Shown: in pieces, positions 59,551 through 64,000 of the stretch
Layout: every line of letters begins with the position of its first letter
Numbering within the stretch: the stretch's first letter is position 1
Source: Raphanus sativus
Lineage: Eukaryota > Streptophyta > Magnoliopsida > Brassicales > Brassicaceae
Assembly (NCBI RefSeq): GCF_000801105.2
Contig: NC_079514.1
Coordinates: 26,514,293-26,578,292 of the forward strand
Direction of reading: 5' to 3'
DNA: 64,000 nt
Notes under the pieces: generated by a model
Databases searched by the model: none
What the model was told of the DNA's origin: nothing
What the model saw: the letters and a program-made list of their open reading frames with translations, nothing else
Made by a program: the position numbers and the translations under genes

Positions 59551-60916
59551 TGATATACCATGGATTTCACCCATTTTTTACCATGGTATAGTAGTGTTTT
59601 CTTATATAACTAATGTATTTTCTAGCCTGTTAGGTATGTTTTGAGGTTCAGGAGCGTTTCGTGATAAAGTGATGTTTTTGGAGCATTTTGGAGTACAAGA
59701 GATAATACACCCGAGTTGACCATTCAAGACCAAGTCGGAAGTCAACATTGTGATAAGAATCGATCGATACTCATCCAGAGTTGTCGATCGATGTAGCTGA
59801 GAAGATCCGCGTACTAGAAGATTATAATCGATCGATACACTTCCAGTGTTGTCGATCGATATCGAGGACGAAATGGTTTAGCCGACTACTTCACCAAGAC
59901 TTCACCAAATTAGGAGATTGCCCCCGACAAGTTTTTAACCTAATGGAAATGCTTAAATATTCCTTCAAAGTGTTTTTGACGACAAGCAAGCTTTGACAAG
60001 CAAGCAACAAGTCTTGAGAAGCAAAGCAGAGAGTGTGAGAGAAAGACTAGAGTTTTATATGTTTTGTGAGATTGGAGAGATCATTGAGAGATTTGTGATT
60101 GAACTCCATTTGTTTTCTATTTCCTATCTATGCAATTCTTTTATCCATCTTATACTATGAATTGCTTAGCTATGTCTGAGTAGTCTACTTGTTAGATCTA
60201 GGGTTTAAATAGGTTTGTGGGATTAGCCCCAAACTATAATTGCTAAGTTGTGATATTCATCAAATAGATTGCACCCTAAGCTTGTTCTAGAGTAGCTAAC
60301 TAGAGCATAAATCACTAGGATCTTTGATATCTTGAATTATCTGTTTGAACTAGTTGTCTCCTTGGAGAAGAGCTAGCTGTCCTCCTTGAGACCTAGTGTT
60401 CATTATCTGCTCGCTCCTAGGCATATCTAGAAGTCTAGAAGCTGTCGATCGATATCCCGACAGGTGAATCGATCGGCGCTACGAAAGGTGTATCGCTCGA
60501 TATCTCTAAAGGATATCGATCGGCTCCTTTTCTGGTCAACAGACGACAGTTGAGGCCAGGGATCTAGATTATTTAACCAGTGAGACATCACTGAGAGTTA
60601 AGCGACTGAGTTCTTTAGTATCATACAAACTTGTTAGGTATTTATAGATATTATAATCTCCATTTCTGTATAAAAACCCTAAGTCTAGCACTCTTCATTA
60701 TCATTTAAACAACCATCATATTGTTAGTTGGAGCAACTACCTTGCTCATTTTAGGATGGTCATTTACATTTCATCATTAAAACCAACTTTACCTAGGATT
60801 GATTTATTGATTAGATTTAATTAGTTCCCTAGCTCCTCGTGATTCGATCCCTAAGTACTACAATTGAACCTCTTATTTGAGAGAGTAAGCTCTATAGGGT
60901 AATTTGAGCAGTATCA
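59551..60916 (+). repeat. 3' LTR of element C
   Basis: 1366 bp, TG...CA, with a perfect opening inverted repeat TATACCATGG/CCATGGTATA. Contains ATCGATCGA palindromes near 59760, 59785, 59828 and 59855. It lacks the CACTA found in the recombined 5' LTR at 33512. Confidence 0.88.
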
Positions 60917-61740
60917 GTCGACGATACTGCTTTCATACTGTATAGCCAGGGTATTCCTAGAATGGCGTTGAACGGTGCCGGTCGATCTATTACGATGAAC
61001 TGCAGGATTTTCCTAACATCTCCGGCAGTGACTGCGAGCTCGATAGATCCGAGGGAGTAAGTTATTTCTCCTGCGAATTTGATGAGCGGGGTTGGTTCTT
61101 GTTTAAGGAGAGTTTTGGTGAATCACATTCGTTTGAAGGCATCGTAGAATAGGACATCGGCTGAGCTTCCGGTATCAATCATGATTCGTGAGAGCTTGCA
61201 TCCTCCGACATCGAGTCGTAGAACGAGGTCGTCGTCGTGTAGTTGTTCGAGGCCTGCGGTTTCGTTCTCGTCGAATGTGATTTCGTGGTCGGGGCCGGAG
61301 AGAGGTTCTTGGATTCTTAGAGGTCTTCCGGCTCTCCGCTGGTGAGCCTTAATTGAGTTGACGGAGTTACAAAATTTTGATCCTCCATAGATAAAATCGA
61401 TACGTCGTATGATCTGACTGTTTATAGCGGGGAAGAACCATTTCTTTTTCCATGCGGACTGGTATTGCATTTGCCCCCTAGACAGCTTGTAGCTGGGCTG
61501 CTGCATGCTGTGTTTCTTCCGGTTTCTGAGTTCGTATGGTCTCGCTTCCTCTAGCTGATGTCTGAGTTTTGTAACTCTATTGGCTAGTGTTGGCTTGATT
61601 GGTTGTCTTTTTGGTACAAACTCGAATTCCTCATTGAGTCCGGGGATTTGTATAGTGATCGTTATGTTTCCTGGTGTCGAGGTCGCTGTCGTACCTTGGA
61701 CGTCGTATCGATCTCGCCTGTTTTTACTTAGCGAGATCAT
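60917..61740 (-). pseudogene. Element D protease (Tat type), cut by element C
   Basis: Minus strand: basic N terminus (MISLSKNRRDRYDV), KWFFPAIN region, GRPLRIQEPLSGPDHEITFDENETA, then the catalytic motif IMIDTGSSADVLFYDAFKRM, the form typical of the Tat lineage. A TGA follows near 61122. The frame then continues through EPTPLIKFAGEITYSLGS and NAILGIPWLYSMKAVSS and is interrupted exactly at TCGAC. Its next codons are found at 46225 on the opposite strand. Confidence 0.82.
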
Positions 61741-61956
61741 GTCAACCCGTTTTTTGGGAGCAGGTGGTGGTGAGTTTGGTGATTCGGTCTCTACCTCCTG
61801 AGCTCTTTTGTGGGAAGATGTTTTCGGCTTCTTATCGCTTTTCGGAGTCGAAGGGAGTTCATCTTCTTGAGAGTTCTCTTCTTCCTCCCTTCTTTCCTTT
61901 TCGCATAGTGCAGCTCGACATTCCTCATTTGAATGACCCTTCCGTTTATGGAAGTC

Positions 61957-63465
61957 TCAATGCTTGTTTAGATCGAAAGCCGACGATTTGTTTTCCGCAG
62001 AGTAATCTATTGCGTAAGAATGTTGACCTTTGGTCGGTGTTTCCTTAGTTGTCGAAATCTTTTTACTGGCGGCATTTTTGCTCGCCAAAAATTGTTCTTT
62101 CAAGTTAGCTACGTCCTCTTCATACGCTGCGAAGAATGATGCTCGATGTAGCGCGTCATCTAGTGACACTAGAGCCCTGACCGACATTTCTTCTTTAAAT
62201 TTAGAGGAGAACCACACACCATTTTTCAAAGCGGCGAGAGCCACTCCGTCGTTTAGGTTTGCGATTTTCGCTTTGATTTATCTAAACTTGTTTATGTAGG
62301 CTCTTAGAGGCTCGAAGGGTGCTTGCTTGAGGTTCCATAGATCGGCTTCAGTTGTTCTGGTTTCTATGAACACCGAGTATTGCTTTAGGAATGCCGATAC
62401 TAGTTGTGTGAAGTTATCGATCAAGTTTTCTTCCAGGCCGGCGAACCATTCTAGGGCGGAGCCCATGAGATTCTGTGCGAAGAAACGACAGTATCCTGCC
62501 TCTTTTTCATCGTCGTTGAGATGCGCCCTGGATATCGCGAGTCTGAAGGCTCGGATGTCAGCTTTAGGGTCCGAATTTCCAGAGTACTCGGGAATTTAAT
62601 TTTTCCGATGGTGCTTAGCTTCATCCCCGAGATTCTGTCTGTGAAGGGGGTCCTTCGGTTTTCCTCAATAGCGAGGTCGATATTTGGGGCTGCGCTTGTT
62701 GCCATGTGCATGATAGCGTGTAGTCGTTTGAGTTCAACATCGTTTTTATTGATGTATTCTTGGAAGTTCCCGTTTCCCCCGTCGGTCCTCGGGTCATCCC
62801 TTCGTGGAACTCCAACGGCGGCGGGAGAAAGATGCAGTGCTTCGTCTCGCCCTGCCGGGACCTGTGCCAGGTAGCTCGAATTCTTCCGTTGTCGTGTGAT
62901 GGACTCTGGAAGTTCGAGGGTTAGAAGGCGGGGTATCGAATCAAATTCCGTCGGTTCTTCCAGTGACGCCATTGCGGGTGCGAAGAGGTGTGTTCGGGGA
63001 CCCTTGGGTCCCTAGTAGGTCCTCTCCGGCTCCATTGAAACTTAAGTTCCGGGGGATCGAGCTAGTATACGGATTGTTAATCGAGTTATCTCCGGCATAA
63101 TGTCCTGATCGGGCACTCGAGAAACCGAGGGTCCCGAAGGCTCCGCCTTTTGGTGCTAGCTCGATGTTTGGCAAACTCCCTTTCGGTTTGTTCTAGCCTA
63201 GTCGTAATCGCTCGATGAGCGATCTCCTGCTCCTGAGCTTTGTCTAGGAGAGTCGAACCATGCCTCGAAGCTCCGCGACTTCCTCCCTTGCTTGAGTTAT
63301 TTGTATGGGGGAAATCGGTCTTATTGGTTGAGTTCGGGTTAGCGAACTGTCTATCGGAGATCTATCTCCAGCTCGACTCCAGACTCGGGTTCCAGATCGG
63401 TCGGAAGCCGCGACTCCGGCTGAAGGAGCTTGCGGGATCTGGGTCGTATTGTTGATCCCGCTCAT
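61957..63465 (-). pseudogene. Element D gag
   Basis: Four consecutive minus-strand pieces in shifted frames: 63465-63244 (MSGINNTTQIPQAPSAGV, with REEVAELRGMV heptads), 63174-62941, 62972-62451 (LSTIGKIKFPSTLEIRTLKL), 62466-62278 (ALEWFAGLEENLIDNFTQL, FLKQYSVF, TEADLWNLKQAPFEPLRAYI) and 62244-61957 (ALAALKNGVWFSSKFKEEM). The fourth is the heart of a Retrotrans_gag domain. At least three frameshifts; no full-length product. A CCHC motif may have been in the stretch near 61900, where CRAALCEKE-type sequence lies out of frame. Confidence 0.78.
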
Positions 63466-63624
63466 GTTAGCTGATCCGATCTATAGGCTGGTCCTTTGCT
63501 CCACTCCGATTGGGTCGGCGCTGTCTGTTCTTTGTTGAGGGATTCCAGATTGATTTGGATGCATGATCGTGCTTAGAAATCCTAGATCGGGTTCTTAGCA
63601 AGGATGTTTTTCGTTTATCTTCCC
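63466..63624 (-). other. Leader between PBS and gag of element D
   Basis: Untranslated leader on the minus strand, about 160 bases; no ORF or other structure noted. Confidence 0.5.
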
Positions 63625-63641
63625 CATAGTCGGCGCCAAAA
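63625..63641 (-). promoter_or_regulatory. Primer-binding site of element D
   Basis: Minus strand TGGCGCCGACTATGGGG, one base inside the LTR. This is the PBS shape of Tat-lineage elements and differs from that of the A/B/C family after TGGCGCCG. Confidence 0.75.
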
Positions 63642-63642
63642 T

Positions 63643-64000
63643 GTAGAACCTAAAATCTACACTCAGTATCTTGTAGTGTTTGTAAGTAAACTAGGGAAGT
63701 GACAAAAGATGTAGGCAACAATATCCTTAAAACACAACGATGTAATCAGAATTCGGTTGACAAAAATTGACTTTTTTTGATTAAGAGGTCAATTACAAGG
63801 AATAACAAAGAGATCGATAATAACAAGGAGGTCGATCAACAATGAGATCTAAAACGAAGTGAGAAAGGTAAAAATGTGTGGTGTGTTCTCTCACTAGGGT
63901 TTTCGCTGTGTCTTTAACATTGATATATCCTCCCTTTTATAAGCTCGACTCCGCTATCCTTGCAACTGCTTCTGCGACCTTCTCAACTTCGGCGACCTCC
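63643..64000 (-). repeat. 5' LTR of element D (continues beyond window)
   Basis: Matches 20761-21120 with a few percent difference, for example TATCTTGTAG against TATTTTGTAG. The outer part and the flanking TSD are outside the window. Confidence 0.85.

Larger units (their letters stand above)
55234..60916 (+). mobile_element. Element C, right part (protease C-terminal half to 3' LTR)
   Basis: Resumes with the TSD CCAAAGGT and continues the protease. It ends with a full 3' LTR (59551-60916) followed by GTCGA, the target copy in the D protease. Confidence 0.88.
20761..64000 (-). mobile_element. Element D: Tat-type Ty3/gypsy retrotransposon, host of the nested cluster (extends past window)
   Basis: It reads on the minus strand. 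The 3' LTR is at the left (20761-21213), then PPT and a plus-strand (antisense) ORF; 5' LTR, PBS, gag and protease are at the right (60917-64000). Both LTR copies start TGTAGAACC on the plus strand and share most sequence. The middle is taken up by insertions, and 46225-48207 carries D-type sequence in inverted orientation. D-type sequence goes from protease C terminus directly to the 3' spacer, so RT, RNase H and integrase are absent. Confidence 0.75.

Noticed and set aside
60905..60930. TCAGTCGACGATACTGC also present at 32785-32801 in element B as a recombination junction
   Set aside because: The stretch at 60917 reads naturally as D protease codons (AVSS) and the flanking TSD logic already explains the border; the shared string is probably coincidental, though an alignment should confirm it.

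Overview
This is plant nuclear heterochromatin, almost certainly from a Brassicaceae genome (Brassica or a close relative). The evidence is an Athila-type Ty3/gypsy family whose proteins are full of Ser-Ile-Asp repeats, a Tat-type Ty3/gypsy element with a spliced antisense ORF, CACTA and hAT DNA transposons with plant-style introns, Ty1/copia remains and a Helitron end of the Brassicaceae type. I found no host gene, tRNA, rRNA or CRISPR array. Every convincing coding region belongs to a transposon.

Layout. 1-2581 is the 3' part of a Helitron. It sits in the LTR of a broken Ty1/copia element (2582-2901 and 12421-17315). That copia element is split by element A (2902-12420), a complete LTR retrotransposon with TSD AATAC. 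17316-18960 holds the tail of a second, decayed copia. 18961-20760 is AT-rich and full of short palindromic GAAGTCTTC-type motifs. From 20761 to beyond the window end runs a Tat-type element, D (minus strand), the host for everything to its right. Inside D lie B' (22125-25839, TSD TTATT), B (26114-33511 plus 45346-46224, minus strand), a CACTA transposon (33512-45342, TSD TTC) in the 5' LTR of B, displaced D and LTR fragments (46225-49184), and element C (49185-60916, plus strand). Element C is itself split by an hAT transposon (51444-55233, TSD CCAAAGGT). D resumes with its protease, gag, PBS and LTR (60917-64000).

How the parts work. A, B, B' and C belong to one family. It has Athila-like gag and an aspartic protease fused in frame to a long post-protease segment with SID repeats, a duplicated motif and probable coiled coils. 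No reverse transcriptase, RNase H or integrase is visible in any copy, so the family should depend on enzymes supplied in trans. D also passes from protease straight to its 3' spacer without RT or integrase. The hAT transposase reads open across three exons. The CACTA carries a TNP2-type transposase gene and a second TNPA-like gene.

Two structural results stand out. First, the two halves of the D protease, now 14.7 kb apart and on opposite strands, still carry the two copies of one TSD (TCGAC/GTCGA). This implies an inversion, best explained by recombination between the inverted repeats B and C. Second, the 100-N gap at 37519-37618 separates two almost identical ~3.95-kb blocks that look like the unmerged ends of two overlapping contigs, so part of the window is probably present once in the real genome.
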